A stretch of 64,000 bases of DNA from CALLVY01 sp937899855 (GTDB lineage Bacteria > Bacteroidota > Bacteroidia > Chitinophagales > Saprospiraceae). Below, piece by piece: positions 1-8,673 of this stretch. The stretch spans positions 72,564 through 136,563 of the forward strand of contig JBCBQC010000004.1 in NCBI GenBank assembly GCA_039820405.1, read 5' to 3'. Below the pieces are notes generated by a model, which saw only the letters and a program-made list of their open reading frames with translations, did not search any database and was not told where the DNA came from. The stretch's first letter is position 1. Each line of letters begins with the position of its first letter. The position numbers and the translations under genes were made by a program.

Positions 1-1231
1 AAAACAGGGTCCCCCGCGAAGCCCCCATCACCCGCATCAAAGCCAATTCGTAACGCCGCTCCTTAAGCGAACTGAACAAAGCGATGAAGACACTCAGCGC
101 CGATACCAAAATGATGACGAGCGCTAGGACCCGAAGCGCCTGGGTACCCACCCCCATCATATCGTAGAGTCGATTGATTTCAATGGCGGGGGTAGCGGCT
201 TGTAAATCCGTATTTTCGTTGATGTTGCGCTGCATGTTGAGCGCCTGATAACCATGGTTGCGAAACCGCAGTAGTAGGGAAGTAATTTCCTGATCGGGAT
301 AGTCGAGAATGGAACCCCTAATCAGCGGCGGCGCGTGGTCGTGACCCTCGTGCTCGGCGTGGTCGTGACCCCCGTGCTCGGCGTGGTCGTGACCCCCGTG
401 CTCAGCGTGATCGTGACCCTCGTGCTCGGCGTGGTCGTGACCCTCGTGCTCGGCATGGTCGTGACCCTCGTGCTCGGCATGGTCGTGACCCTCGTGCTCG
501 GCGTGGTCGTGACCCTCGTGCTCGGCGTGGTCGTGACCCTCGTGCTCAGCGTGGTCGTGACCCTCGTGCTCGGCATGGTCGTGACCCTCGTGCTCGGCGT
601 GATCGTGATCGTGAACCGCCCACACGCTACGCGTATCGGTGAGAATCAGCTGATCGATGACCGAACCGGTGAGGTTCAAAATTCCTACCACTACAAAAGG
701 AGCCACATCATCGTGGATCAAATCGTCGTTTTGCACCAGTCCGTGCGAACTTTGGAAGGTATCACCAATCCGAAGTCCCAATTCGCGAGCCGCTCGTGCC
801 CCCAGCGTCACTTCAAAATTCCTGGACCACAAGCGCCCCTCCACTAATTCCGCCTCGTAAAAAGCCAAGATGGACGCATCCGTTCCAATGATGCGGTGAC
901 TGCGGTAGCTATCGCCCATCGAAAGCGGTATCGCCTCGGCGATGAGGGGATGCTTGGGATTGAGAAAAGGCCGCGCTTCCTGAACGGAGATGTTGCCCGT
1001 GGGACTATCGATGTGATACATGCTACTCAAAATCAGTTGGAGGGGACTCCCCTTCGCTCCGATCACCAGATCAACTCCGGCCAGGTTCTTCTCAAACTGA
1101 TCCTCCAACTGTTTTTCGAGCAAAAAAAGTAGGGACACCAGACCCGTTCCCAGGGCAAAAAGGAGCAAACTGAGTCCGAGATTGAGCGGTTTGTAGGTCA
1201 GGTTTTTCCAACTGAGTCGGAGCAGATTCAT
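1..1231 (-). CDS. ABC transporter permease, FtsX/MacB-like, with His-rich repeat (partial)
   Basis: Inner-membrane permease of an exporter-type ABC system, pairing with the ATPase just upstream. The frame opens with ATG at 1231-1229, sharing one base with the ATPase stop (TGATG), so the two are probably translationally coupled. The protein starts MNLLRLSWKNLTYKPLN, followed by one membrane segment and a large periplasmic domain containing VGILNLTGS, typical of the family. Within that domain (about residues 210-300) lies a His/Asp/Glu-rich tract made of repeated GHDHAEHE units. A second membrane segment (ALRVLALVIILVSALSVFIA) and ELALMRVMGA follow. The C-terminus runs off the window, probably losing two membrane helices. 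The His-rich insert suggests a metal, perhaps zinc, but this is inference. Confidence 0.85.
   Translation of the reverse strand, partial: MNLLRLSWKNLTYKPLNLGLSLLLFALGTGLVSLLFLLEKQLEDQFEKNLAGVDLVIGAKGSPLQLILSSMYHIDSPTGNISVQEARPFLNPKHPLIAEAIPLSMGDSYRSHRIIGTDASILAFYEAELVEGRLWSRNFEVTLGARAARELGLRIGDTFQSSHGLVQNDDLIHDDVAPFVVVGILNLTGSVIDQLILTDTRSVWAVHDHDHAEHEGHDHAEHEGHDHAEHEGHDHAEHEGHDHAEHEGHDHAEHEGHDHAEHEGHDHAEHEGHDHAEHGGHDHAEHGGHDHAEHEGHDHAPPLIRGSILDYPDQEITSLLLRFRNHGYQALNMQRNINENTDLQAATPAIEINRLYDMMGVGTQALRVLALVIILVSALSVFIALFSSLKERRYELALMRVMGASRGTLF
333..596 (-). repeat. 24-bp tandem repeat, 11 copies, coding for a His-rich octapeptide
   Basis: Eleven uninterrupted 24-bp units lie head to tail from 333 to 596, with a degenerate partial copy to about 612. 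On the minus strand, in the frame of the ABC permease, each unit reads as a GHDHAEHE permutation. Units differ only by single substitutions, for example Gly for Glu in two copies and Asp-codon or His-codon synonyms. Because 24 is a multiple of three, gain or loss of units keeps the frame. Other frames of the tract are open only because the unit lacks stop codons. Confidence 0.95.
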
Positions 1232-1860
1232 CAGCTTAGGATAATTTTTTGATCAAAACGTTCCTTCAATCGGCCATCGTGGGTAACGATGAGCAGCGCC
1301 GCGTTTTCCTCCCGGGCCTGGGCCTCCAAGAGTTGTAAGACCTCCTCGCAATTGGCATCGTCGAGTGCCGAGGTGGGTTCATCGGCCAGGATGAGTCCCG
1401 GCTGGTTGACCAAGGCCCGCGCAATGGCGACGCGCTGCTGTTCGCCCAGGCTCAGGTTTTCCGGCCGCGCCGAGGCTTTGTGGGGGAGGTTCAATCGCTC
1501 AAGCAGGCCTTGACAACGCCGGGCATCGGGACGGATTCCCGCTAGGCTTTGGGCGAGTAACAGGTTATCGAGTACGCGGAGGGACCGTACAAAATGGGTC
1601 TGTTGAAAGACAATGCCAATGTGACGACCGCGAAAACGGTCCAGTTCGCTGCCCCGCAACTGCTGTAACTCAGTATCGTCAATTCGGACACTACCCCCCT
1701 GAGCCGTACGCAGCCCCCCTAGCAGGTGCAGTAGGGTCGTTTTTCCACTGCCCGACTGGCCGAGGATCAACTGACTTTCGCCGCGCTGGCAGCCGATATC
1801 AGGAAAGCGGAGCACCGCTTGTCCCGGATAGGCAAAGGTCAAATCTTTACTGGTTAGCAT
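1231..1860 (-). CDS. ABC transporter ATP-binding protein, LolD/MacB-like
   Basis: Cytoplasmic ATPase that powers the adjoining FtsX-like permease. Counting from the ATG at 1860 it has 209 residues: Walker A GQSGSGKT (34-41), a Q-loop at FQQTHF, the ABC signature LSLGEQQ (136-142), Walker B LILADEP (156-162) and the switch histidine in IVTHD. Length and motif spacing fit the LolD/MacB/DevA class of small exporters. An ATG six codons upstream (1878) is also open; the inner start was chosen because relatives begin close to the LTSKDLTF segment. No membrane-fusion partner is visible inside the window. The gene is divergent from the iron transporter. Confidence 0.9.
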   Translation of the reverse strand: MLTSKDLTFAYPGQAVLRFPDIGCQRGESQLILGQSGSGKTTLLHLLGGLRTAQGGSVRIDDTELQQLRGSELDRFRGRHIGIVFQQTHFVRSLRVLDNLLLAQSLAGIRPDARRCQGLLERLNLPHKASARPENLSLGEQQRVAIARALVNQPGLILADEPTSALDDANCEEVLQLLEAQAREENAALLIVTHDGRLKERFDQKIILS

Positions 1861-1991
1861 AAGCCTAAAGATAAGCAAGATTGAGGGGAATTGTAACCGA
1901 TTGGGGATAGGTGGTCCTAATTATTTTAGCTAATTTTGTAGCCAATTTAGACAAAATCTAAACAATTCACCACCCGACTAATTTCAGTACC

Positions 1992-3050
1992 ATGAAAAAT
2001 ACTTATCTGTTTTTATTCCTCCTCTTCGGACTCTGGAGCTGTGGCGGCGGCTCCTCCGATTCACAGTCTGGCGATGGTGCCGGTAATACCAATGCCGATC
2101 AGGAGGTCACGGTGTACACCCACCGTCATTACGATACCGACCAACAACTCTTTGACGAGTTCGAAAAAGAAAGCGGCATCAAAGTTAAAGTCGTCAACGC
2201 AAGTGCCGATGAGTTGATCCAAAAGATGATTGCCGAAGGCGAACAGTCCCCCGCCGATGTCCTTATCACCGTCGATGCGGGTCGGTTGGTCCGGGCCAAA
2301 TCCAAAGGCCTCCTACAGTCCATCGAATCGGCTACCCTCGATCAGAACATTCCCGCCCACCTGCGCGACGGAGAAAAGCAGTGGTTTGGCCTCACCAAAC
2401 GCGCCCGGATCATCGCCTACCACCCCGACCGCGTCCAAGCCGAAGAACTGTCGACCTACGAAGCCCTCACCGAAGATCGCTGGAAAGGCAAAGTGCTGAT
2501 CCGCTCCTCGGGCAACATCTACAACCAGTCCCTCATGGCCTCCCTCATCGCCAACCTGGGCGAGGAAAAAGCCAAGAGCTGGGCCGAAGGCATCGTCGCC
2601 AACCTGGCGCGCGCTCCCAAGGGCAACGACCGCGATCAGGTAAAAGCCATCGTAGCCGGCGAGGGAGACGTGGCCATCGTCAACACCTACTACATTGGCA
2701 AATTGCTCAACTCCAAGGATTCGACGGAGGTCGAAGCGGGGCAAAGCATCCGCTTGTTTTTCCCCAACGGCGAAGACCGCGGCAGCCACATCAACGTCAG
2801 CGGCATTGGCGTAGCCAAAAACGCACCGCACCGCGACAATGCCGTCAAGCTGATCGAATTCCTGAGTGGGGTGAAGGCCCAAGAAATTTTTGCCAAGTCC
2901 AATTACGAGTATCCCGTCAATCCCTCGGCCCAGGCTTCCGAATTGCTCCAATCCTGGGGTGCCTTCAAGGAAGATACCCTGCCGCTGAGCAAATTGGGCG
3001 AACTCAACCAACAAGCCGTCATCCTCTTCGACCAGGTGGGCTGGAAATAA
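1992..3050 (+). CDS. Iron(III) ABC transporter substrate-binding lipoprotein
   Basis: Binds ferric iron, free or chelated, outside the cytoplasmic membrane and delivers it to the permease encoded next. The 352-residue protein has a lipoprotein signal ending in LWSC (Cys17) and then a Gly/Ser-rich linker. It has the FbpA/FutA-type fold with VYTHRHYDTD at the mature N-terminus and a double tyrosine in NTYYIGKL (about residue 230-237), the usual iron ligand position in this family. The stop codon is immediately followed by the permease ATG with no gap. A -7-like TAATTTTG lies at 1931-1938 without a good -33 partner. Specificity for iron rather than another metal is inferred from the family. Confidence 0.92.
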   Translation: MKNTYLFLFLLFGLWSCGGGSSDSQSGDGAGNTNADQEVTVYTHRHYDTDQQLFDEFEKESGIKVKVVNASADELIQKMIAEGEQSPADVLITVDAGRLVRAKSKGLLQSIESATLDQNIPAHLRDGEKQWFGLTKRARIIAYHPDRVQAEELSTYEALTEDRWKGKVLIRSSGNIYNQSLMASLIANLGEEKAKSWAEGIVANLARAPKGNDRDQVKAIVAGEGDVAIVNTYYIGKLLNSKDSTEVEAGQSIRLFFPNGEDRGSHINVSGIGVAKNAPHRDNAVKLIEFLSGVKAQEIFAKSNYEYPVNPSAQASELLQSWGAFKEDTLPLSKLGELNQQAVILFDQVGWK

Positions 3051-4694
3051 ATGTCCACTTATTCACTGAGGCAGCGGCTCACCCGAACTTGGTACGCCCT
3101 CAATCGTTGGGCCGTTTGGGTCTGGATCATTGGGGGCTTGGTAGCACTGCCCATTCTTACCATTACCGTCAAATTGTGGGATGGCCCCGGTAGCATTTGG
3201 CCTCACGTAGTCGACCATCTTTTGCTCGACTACGTGAGCAATTCATTGCTCTTGAGCGTGGGTTGTATCGCACTGACCTTTGCGATGGGGGTGGCGAGCG
3301 CCTGGTACGTCACCCGCTACGAATTTGTGGGGCGCAAAGTCGCCGAATGGCTGTTGCTCCTGCCCCTGTCCATTCCCTCCTACATCTCGGCCTACGCCTA
3401 CGCCGGCATCTTCGACTACGGCGGTAGCGTGGAGCGCCTGGGCGCAGCCCTGGGCTGGACCATCCCCCACCTCGACGTGATGAACATTTACGGACTCGTC
3501 CTGGTCCTGAGTAGCTCGCTCTTTCCCTACGTCTACCTCAGCACCCGGGCCGCCTTTTTGTACCAATCCCAAAACCTACGGGACGCTTCGCGCTTGCTGG
3601 GGGCGAGTGAAAGCGCCTTTATCCGTCGCATTGCGCTCCCACTGGCCCGACCGGCCATCATCGGGGGCTTGGTGCTCGTACTGATGGAAGTGCTCAACGA
3701 CTACGGCGCGGCGAAGCATTATGGAGTACCAACCTTTACCACCGGTATCTTTCGCGCCTGGTTCTCGCTCGAATCGCTAGAGACCGCGGTTTACCTGGCG
3801 GCCATCTTGGTGGTCTTGGTGTTCGCCCTCCTGGGGATCGAGCGCTGGCAACGGTCGGGAATCAGTTACGTCAGTGGGCACGGGGGACGACGGGGGGCTT
3901 GGCGAAAGCCGGTGGCGGGTGGGACCCGCGCGGGGCTGGTACTGGCGGTGGGCTTGCCCATCCTACTGGGTTTTATCCTCCCCGTTTTACAACTCCTTTA
4001 TTGGGCTTACCTCACCTTTGCCGAAGTAGCCAAAGCCGAATTTGGCCTCATCGTGCTCCAAACCATGCTGGTCGCCGGCTTTACCGCCTTGTTTACCACC
4101 GGACTGGCCTTTTTACTCATTTACTTTACCAAGTGGAGTCCCCTGGGCGGAACGCGTTGGATCAGCCGCACCGCCACCCTGGGTTACGCCATTCCCGGTG
4201 CCGTGATTGCGCTGGGCGTGATGGTCCCCACCCTGGCGGTCGACAAATGGCTAGCGGCGCTGTTCCAGAACCAATTCGGCATCTCGCTGGGGCTGCTGCT
4301 CAACTGGACCGCCATTGCCCTGGTGTACGCCTACGCGGTGCGCTTTTTGGCGGTGGCTTACAACCCCCTCGAAGCCAGTACCCTCAAAGTGGGAGCGCAC
4401 CTGTCGGAATCGGCCCAACTGCTGGGTAATAGCCCCTGGCGCGCCTTGTGGAACATCGAGTGGCCACTGGTGCGAACGGGGTTCTGGAGTGCCGCCATCC
4501 TCGTCTTTGTGGATGTATTAAAGGAATTACCCTTAACTTTGATCCTCAAACCTCACGGGATACAGACCCTCGCGGTAAAGGCCTACGAATACGCCAGTGA
4601 CGAACGCATTGCGGAATCAGCCCTTCCCGCCCTCCTGATCGTACTGAGTGGGGTCATTTTTGCCTTGTTGTTCAATAAAACGATCGACCGCTGA
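3051..4694 (+). CDS. Iron ABC transporter permease, fused two-domain (FbpB/AfuB type)
   Basis: Membrane channel of the ferric importer. The 547-residue chain has two homologous permease halves, each with about six membrane helices. Each half carries the cytoplasmic EAA-like loop that docks the ATPase: LLGASESAFIRRIALPLARP near residue 180 and LLGNSPWRALWNIEWPLVR near residue 457. Fusion of both halves into one chain is normal for the FbpB group. It starts directly after the stop of the binding protein and its own stop is one base before the ATPase ATG, so the three genes form one tightly packed operon. Confidence 0.93.
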   Translation: MSTYSLRQRLTRTWYALNRWAVWVWIIGGLVALPILTITVKLWDGPGSIWPHVVDHLLLDYVSNSLLLSVGCIALTFAMGVASAWYVTRYEFVGRKVAEWLLLLPLSIPSYISAYAYAGIFDYGGSVERLGAALGWTIPHLDVMNIYGLVLVLSSSLFPYVYLSTRAAFLYQSQNLRDASRLLGASESAFIRRIALPLARPAIIGGLVLVLMEVLNDYGAAKHYGVPTFTTGIFRAWFSLESLETAVYLAAILVVLVFALLGIERWQRSGISYVSGHGGRRGAWRKPVAGGTRAGLVLAVGLPILLGFILPVLQLLYWAYLTFAEVAKAEFGLIVLQTMLVAGFTALFTTGLAFLLIYFTKWSPLGGTRWISRTATLGYAIPGAVIALGVMVPTLAVDKWLAALFQNQFGISLGLLLNWTAIALVYAYAVRFLAVAYNPLEASTLKVGAHLSESAQLLGNSPWRALWNIEWPLVRTGFWSAAILVFVDVLKELPLTLILKPHGIQTLAVKAYEYASDERIAESALPALLIVLSGVIFALLFNKTIDR

Positions 4695-4695
4695 G

Positions 4696-5445
4696 ATGGA
4701 CATTTTAAAAATTTCCGGCCTATCCAAGTCCTACGACCGGGGGAAAACCCTGGCCCTCGATGGGGTCAGCCTGCAGTTGCCACGGGGGGCGATTGGGGCT
4801 ATCGTCGGCGAAAGCGGAAGCGGTAAGACCACGCTACTCCGCCTCATTGCCGGACTGGACCGACCGGATGCGGGCCGCATTCAATTGCTCGACCGGGAAG
4901 TATCCACCCCCCTTCACCTCCTCCCCCCCCAGCAACGCCAGACCGGGATGGTCTTTCAGGACTTTGCCCTTTTTCCCCACCTCACCGTTGCCCAAAACAT
5001 CGCCTACGGACTCGCCAGCGCCGCTCCCCAACGCATCGCCGAACTGCTCCAGTTGGTTTCGCTCCCCGGCCTTGGCCAACGCTATCCCCACCAGCTCAGT
5101 GGGGGCCAGCAGCAACGCGTCGCCATCGCCCGAGCCCTAGCCCCGGAGCCCACCCTACTCCTGCTCGACGAGCCCTTCAGCAGCCTCGATGCCCTCCTCA
5201 AATCGCGCCTCCGCCTCGAAGTCCAGGCCATCCTCCAAAAAGCCGGTACCTCCGCCCTTTTCATCACCCACGACCCCCAGGACGCCTTCGCCATTGCGGA
5301 TTACCTCTTCTTCCTCCAAGCGGGCCAGATCGTCGAACAAGGGCCCCTAGCCGAGCTGGCGCAAAACGCCCAGAGCGATTACGTCCGCTCCGTCTTCGAA
5401 GGGCTCCGCCAATCCGCCAACGGAATCCTACGCCGGCTTCCTTAG
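4696..5445 (+). CDS. Iron ABC transporter ATP-binding protein (FbpC-like)
   Basis: ATPase of the ferric importer. Starting at the ATG at 4696 (MDILKISGL) it has 249 residues with Walker A GESGSGKT (38-45), Q-loop VFQDFALFP, signature LSGGQQQ, Walker B LLLLDEP and switch His in FITHDPQDA. The open frame continues upstream into the permease gene, but the inner ATG matches the family N-terminus and follows the permease stop by one base. It is about 100 residues shorter than enterobacterial FbpC, so the C-terminal regulatory TOBE region is minimal or absent. A terminator hairpin follows. Confidence 0.92.
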   Translation: MDILKISGLSKSYDRGKTLALDGVSLQLPRGAIGAIVGESGSGKTTLLRLIAGLDRPDAGRIQLLDREVSTPLHLLPPQQRQTGMVFQDFALFPHLTVAQNIAYGLASAAPQRIAELLQLVSLPGLGQRYPHQLSGGQQQRVAIARALAPEPTLLLLDEPFSSLDALLKSRLRLEVQAILQKAGTSALFITHDPQDAFAIADYLFFLQAGQIVEQGPLAELAQNAQSDYVRSVFEGLRQSANGILRRLP

Positions 5446-5457
5446 CCGGGCCAAAAG

Positions 5458-5495
5458 AAAAGAGCGGTCGGAACGCGTAGTCCCAACCGCTCTTT
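5458..5495. terminator. Bidirectional intrinsic terminator after the iron transporter operon
   Basis: Inverted repeat AAAGAGCGGT (5459-5468) and ACCGCTCTTT (5486-5495) with a 17-base loop. It is A-rich on one side and T-rich on the other, placed between the plus-strand iron operon and the minus-strand DUF779 gene that converge here. Confidence 0.75.
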
Positions 5496-5573
5496 CGTAT
5501 CGGTGGCTTGGTTTTTACTGTCTACAGTAGGAGCGATGCCAATCATCACCCTTGAGCATGCGTGCCGGAGGCC

Positions 5574-5963
5574 TCAACTCTCACCCAAGCGAGTGGGAGT
5601 AAGGTTCTCCAACTCCTCGTCGGTGTAGATGCGCGAGACCACGACGAAGCGTAAACCCATTGGAATCTCTAGTGAAAAGCTCGATCCGCGTCCCGGTACC
5701 ACGTCAATCGTCAATTGGGTGTGTTTCCAATATTCGAATTGATCCTGGGATAAGTAAAAATCGCAGCCGTGGATTTGTCCCAGCCAGATATCGGTTTCGT
5801 TGAGCATCAACTCTCCCTCGGGAAAACACATGGGGGAAGAGCCGTCACAACAACCCCCACTCTGGTGGAACATCAGGGGGCCATTTTCGGCGCGCAAACG
5901 GTCGATCACCTCCGCGGCGGCGGAGGTGATCAGGACCCTTGCTATTTTTTCTGTCGTACTCAT
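5574..5963 (-). CDS. DUF779 family protein
   Basis: A 129-residue cytoplasmic protein of the DUF779 family, whose members commonly sit beside NAD-dependent aldehyde dehydrogenases; the biochemical role is unknown to me. Visible features are the adjacent cysteines in SGGCCDGSSPMC (about residues 36-47), a further Cys in IHGCDFYL, and a conserved acidic and aromatic core. Its ATG (5963) is one base after the aldehyde dehydrogenase stop (5965), so the two are clearly co-transcribed. The cysteine cluster could bind a metal or react with aldehydes, but nothing in the sequence decides this. Confidence 0.88.
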   Translation of the reverse strand: MSTTEKIARVLITSAAAEVIDRLRAENGPLMFHQSGGCCDGSSPMCFPEGELMLNETDIWLGQIHGCDFYLSQDQFEYWKHTQLTIDVVPGRGSSFSLEIPMGLRFVVVSRIYTDEELENLTPTRLGES

Positions 5964-5964
5964 C

Positions 5965-7488
5965 CTAGAAAAAGCCCATGGCGTTTTTGTCGTAGGATAC
6001 CAGCATGTTCTTCGTCTGGCGGTAGTGGTTGAGCATCATCTTGTGCGTCTCCCGACCGATACCCGACTTCTTGTAGCCACCGAAGGGGGCGTGTGCCGGA
6101 TAGAGGTGGTAGCAGTTGACCCAAACCCGGCCCGCCTTGACGGCCCGCGAAATTTGGTAAGCCTGGTGGGTGTCGCGCGTCCAGACGCCAGCGCCCAATC
6201 CGTAGAGCGTATCGTTGGCAATCTCGATGGCTTCGGCTTCGTCCTTAAAGGTCGTTACACAGACCACGGGGCCAAAGATTTCCTCTTGGAAAACCCGCAT
6301 TTTGTTGTTGCCCTCCAGGATCGTCGGCTGCACGTAGTAACCACCGTCGAGGCCTTCGTTGAAGGCGGCTTCGCCACCGGTGAGGACTTTACAACCCTCT
6401 TCCTTACCGATCTTGATGTAGTTGAGGATTTTTTGGTATTGGTCGTTGGAGGCCTGAGCACCCATCATGGTGCTGGGATCGAGGGGGTGACCCAATTTGA
6501 TGGCCTTGGTACGCTCGACCACGCGCTCCATAAATTTGTCGTAGATGCTTTCCTGTACCAACATCCGCGAGGGGCAGGTACAAACTTCTCCCTGGTTGAG
6601 GGCAAACATTACGGCGCCTTCGAGGCACTTGTCGAAGAAGGCATCGTCGGCATCCATCACGCTTTCGAAGAAGATGTTGGGCGACTTACCGCCCAGCTCC
6701 AGGGTTACGGGAACGATGTTTTTGGAAGCGTACTGCATGATGAGCTGTCCCGTGGTGGTTTCACCGGTAAAGGCGACTTTGTTGATGCGGGGGCTGGAAG
6801 CCAGGGGCTTGCCCGCTTCGACACCGAATCCGTTGACGACGTTGAGTACGCCGGCGGGGAGTACGTCCTGAATCATTTCCAGGAGGATCATGATGCCAAC
6901 GGGTGTTTGCTCGGCGGGCTTGAGCACGACGCAGTTGCCGGCGGCCAATGCGGGAGCGACTTTCCAGGTAGCCATCAGGATGGGGAAGTTCCAGGGAATA
7001 ATCTGTCCCACTACGCCGAGGGGCTCCAGGACGTTCATCGATACGGTGCTAGCATCCAATTCGCTGACGGTTCCTTCTTCGGCGCGGATGACTCCGGCGA
7101 AGTAGCGGAAGTGGTCGATGGCCAGGGGAAGGTCGGCGGCGCGGGTTTCGCGAAGGGCCTTGCCGTTGTCCCAGGTTTCGGCGCGGGCGAGGGCCTCGAG
7201 GTTGTCTTCCATGATGGAGGCAATCTTGAGCAGCAAGTTACTGCGGTAGCCGGCGGCAGAATTGTTCCACTCGGGAGCAGCGGCCCAGGCGGCGTCGATG
7301 GCCAGGTCGATATCCTCCTTGGTGGAGCGGGGAATGCGGGTAAAGCTTTGGCCGTCGACGGGGGAGATGTTATCAAAATACTCTCCGCGTACGGGTGGGG
7401 TCCATTTACCACCGATATAATTTTCGTACTGATCCTTGAATTTAGGCTTCGCAAGCACATCCTGCGCTGTGGTTAATAGGTCACTCAT
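5965..7488 (-). CDS. NAD(P)-dependent aldehyde dehydrogenase (ExaC/AldB-like)
   Basis: Oxidises an aldehyde, probably acetaldehyde or another short aliphatic one, to the acid. The 507-residue protein has the full family signature: the general-base glutamate in VTLELGGKSPN (about residue 261), the nucleophilic cysteine in GEVCTCPSR (about residue 301), the cofactor loop FTGETTTGQ and the EIFGPVV motif. The N-terminus and the pairing with DUF779 resemble ExaC-type acetaldehyde dehydrogenases. An AraC-family regulator is divergently transcribed across a 256-bp spacer, suggesting substrate-responsive control. The substrate is inference. Confidence 0.93.
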   Translation of the reverse strand: MSDLLTTAQDVLAKPKFKDQYENYIGGKWTPPVRGEYFDNISPVDGQSFTRIPRSTKEDIDLAIDAAWAAAPEWNNSAAGYRSNLLLKIASIMEDNLEALARAETWDNGKALRETRAADLPLAIDHFRYFAGVIRAEEGTVSELDASTVSMNVLEPLGVVGQIIPWNFPILMATWKVAPALAAGNCVVLKPAEQTPVGIMILLEMIQDVLPAGVLNVVNGFGVEAGKPLASSPRINKVAFTGETTTGQLIMQYASKNIVPVTLELGGKSPNIFFESVMDADDAFFDKCLEGAVMFALNQGEVCTCPSRMLVQESIYDKFMERVVERTKAIKLGHPLDPSTMMGAQASNDQYQKILNYIKIGKEEGCKVLTGGEAAFNEGLDGGYYVQPTILEGNNKMRVFQEEIFGPVVCVTTFKDEAEAIEIANDTLYGLGAGVWTRDTHQAYQISRAVKAGRVWVNCYHLYPAHAPFGGYKKSGIGRETHKMMLNHYRQTKNMLVSYDKNAMGFF

Positions 7489-7744
7489 TATGGGTATTTT
7501 TTTGATTAAGAATATTGTGAAAAGGGAAACTAAAAATCAGACTTTTATTTCACTGATTAGCGTCTTCTCAAAATTATGTACTGTATCCCTAATATGTTTG
7601 AAGGATTCTCTTAAAATAGTGAACAATCCTTGCAAAGCGGTTGGGTTGGGAGATATAATTTCCAAATCTTTTTCGTTATTTTAGTAGTTACCTAGCCACT
7701 CTGACGGCACCTTTCTCATTTCTCCAATAAATATTTGTTCACCC
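7489..7744. promoter_or_regulatory. Divergent control region between aldehyde dehydrogenase and AraC-family regulator
   Basis: A 256-bp AT-rich spacer separating two divergent starts. It holds TAnnTTTG-like -7 elements in both directions: TATGTTTG at 7593-7600 on plus and the reverse of CAAAATTA at 7569-7576 on minus. Neither has a clean TTTG 19 bases upstream, so exact promoters are uncertain. No obvious paired operator repeat was found. Confidence 0.4.
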
Positions 7745-8668
7745 ATGCGACTACCCGATCATTTTTTCAGTGGACGACGCTTGGAAAAGCTGGTGGAAAA
7801 TCAAACCTCTTACACCCTACAAAATGCCGAGATGCACGTCTTCGAGACCTACCAGCAAGCCGAAAGGGTAGTGCTTCAATTCGAGCAACCGGTACTGGCC
7901 AGCATGCTACAAGGGAAGAAGGTGATGCACCTGGGCGACAGTCAGGATTTTGATTTCCTACCCGGCGAATCCCTCATTTTACCCGCCGACGAAATCATGC
8001 AAATCGACTTTCCCGAAGCACGCCGCGACAATCCGACCCGCTGTCTGGCCATGGCCATCTCGGACGAAAAAATCCAGGAGGTGATCCAGCAGATGAACGA
8101 ACGACGGATCCGAGTGGACGATAAGGAGTGGCGATTCGTCGACTATAATTTTCACTTTACCAACGACTCGGCCATCCACCAAATCATCCAACGGCTGCTC
8201 TTCCTGTTTACCGAAAATCATCCCTCCAAAGACTTCTTTGTCGACAATATGCTGCGCGAGCTGATCGTCCGGATCCTACAATCGGAAACGCGAAAAATTT
8301 ATACCGAGCAAGCCCTCCAACTGAGCAGTAGCAATCGGCTGGCCTTTATCGTCGACTACATCCGCCGACACCTCGACCACCCCCTTACGGTCGAAACCCT
8401 CAGCCAAAAGGCGCACATGAGTGCCTCCAATTTTCACCGCGTCTTCAAAAACGAACTGGGCATCTCTCCCATCGATTTTATCAACAACGAGCGGATCAAA
8501 CTGGCGACGAGCCTCCTGCGGGACCCGAATAAGAAAATCAAGGAAATTTATTTGGAATGTGGTTTCAATAGCCTCTCCTACTTCAATCGCGTCTTCAAGC
8601 GACAGCACAAACTTTCGCCCCGCGAATACCAGAGCCAGATGGAAACCCGCCGCTCGGGGGGCAACTGA
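7745..8668 (+). CDS. AraC-family transcriptional regulator
   Basis: DNA-binding regulator of 307 residues. The N-terminal half resembles the AraC_N ligand-sensing domain (GKKVMHLGDSQDFDFLPGE). The C-terminal 100 residues hold the two helix-turn-helix units of the family: LTVETLSQKAHMSASNFHRVF and the second around IKEIYLECGFNSLSYFNRVFK, ending with the usual HKLSPREYQ. Divergent placement beside aldehyde dehydrogenase/DUF779 makes that operon the most likely target, by the common pattern for this family. The effector is unknown. Confidence 0.92.
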   Translation: MRLPDHFFSGRRLEKLVENQTSYTLQNAEMHVFETYQQAERVVLQFEQPVLASMLQGKKVMHLGDSQDFDFLPGESLILPADEIMQIDFPEARRDNPTRCLAMAISDEKIQEVIQQMNERRIRVDDKEWRFVDYNFHFTNDSAIHQIIQRLLFLFTENHPSKDFFVDNMLRELIVRILQSETRKIYTEQALQLSSSNRLAFIVDYIRRHLDHPLTVETLSQKAHMSASNFHRVFKNELGISPIDFINNERIKLATSLLRDPNKKIKEIYLECGFNSLSYFNRVFKRQHKLSPREYQSQMETRRSGGN

Positions 8669-8673
8669 ACAGC

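Noticed and set aside
333..596. CRISPR-like array
   Set aside because: Units are contiguous with no unique spacers and lie in frame in a coding gene.
322..847. Long repeat-rich open frames in other reading frames over the His-rich tract
   Set aside because: They exist only because the 24-bp unit lacks stops in several frames. The ABC permease frame continues into recognisable family sequence on both sides, so that is the real one.
1931..1938. TAATTTTG as the promoter of the iron operon
   Set aside because: The -7 element is good but no TTTG lies about 19 bases upstream; kept only as a remark.
5800..7476. 558-codon open frame antisense to the aldehyde dehydrogenase
   Set aside because: It mirrors a highly conserved enzyme gene and its translation shows no family motifs; typical shadow of a GC-rich gene.
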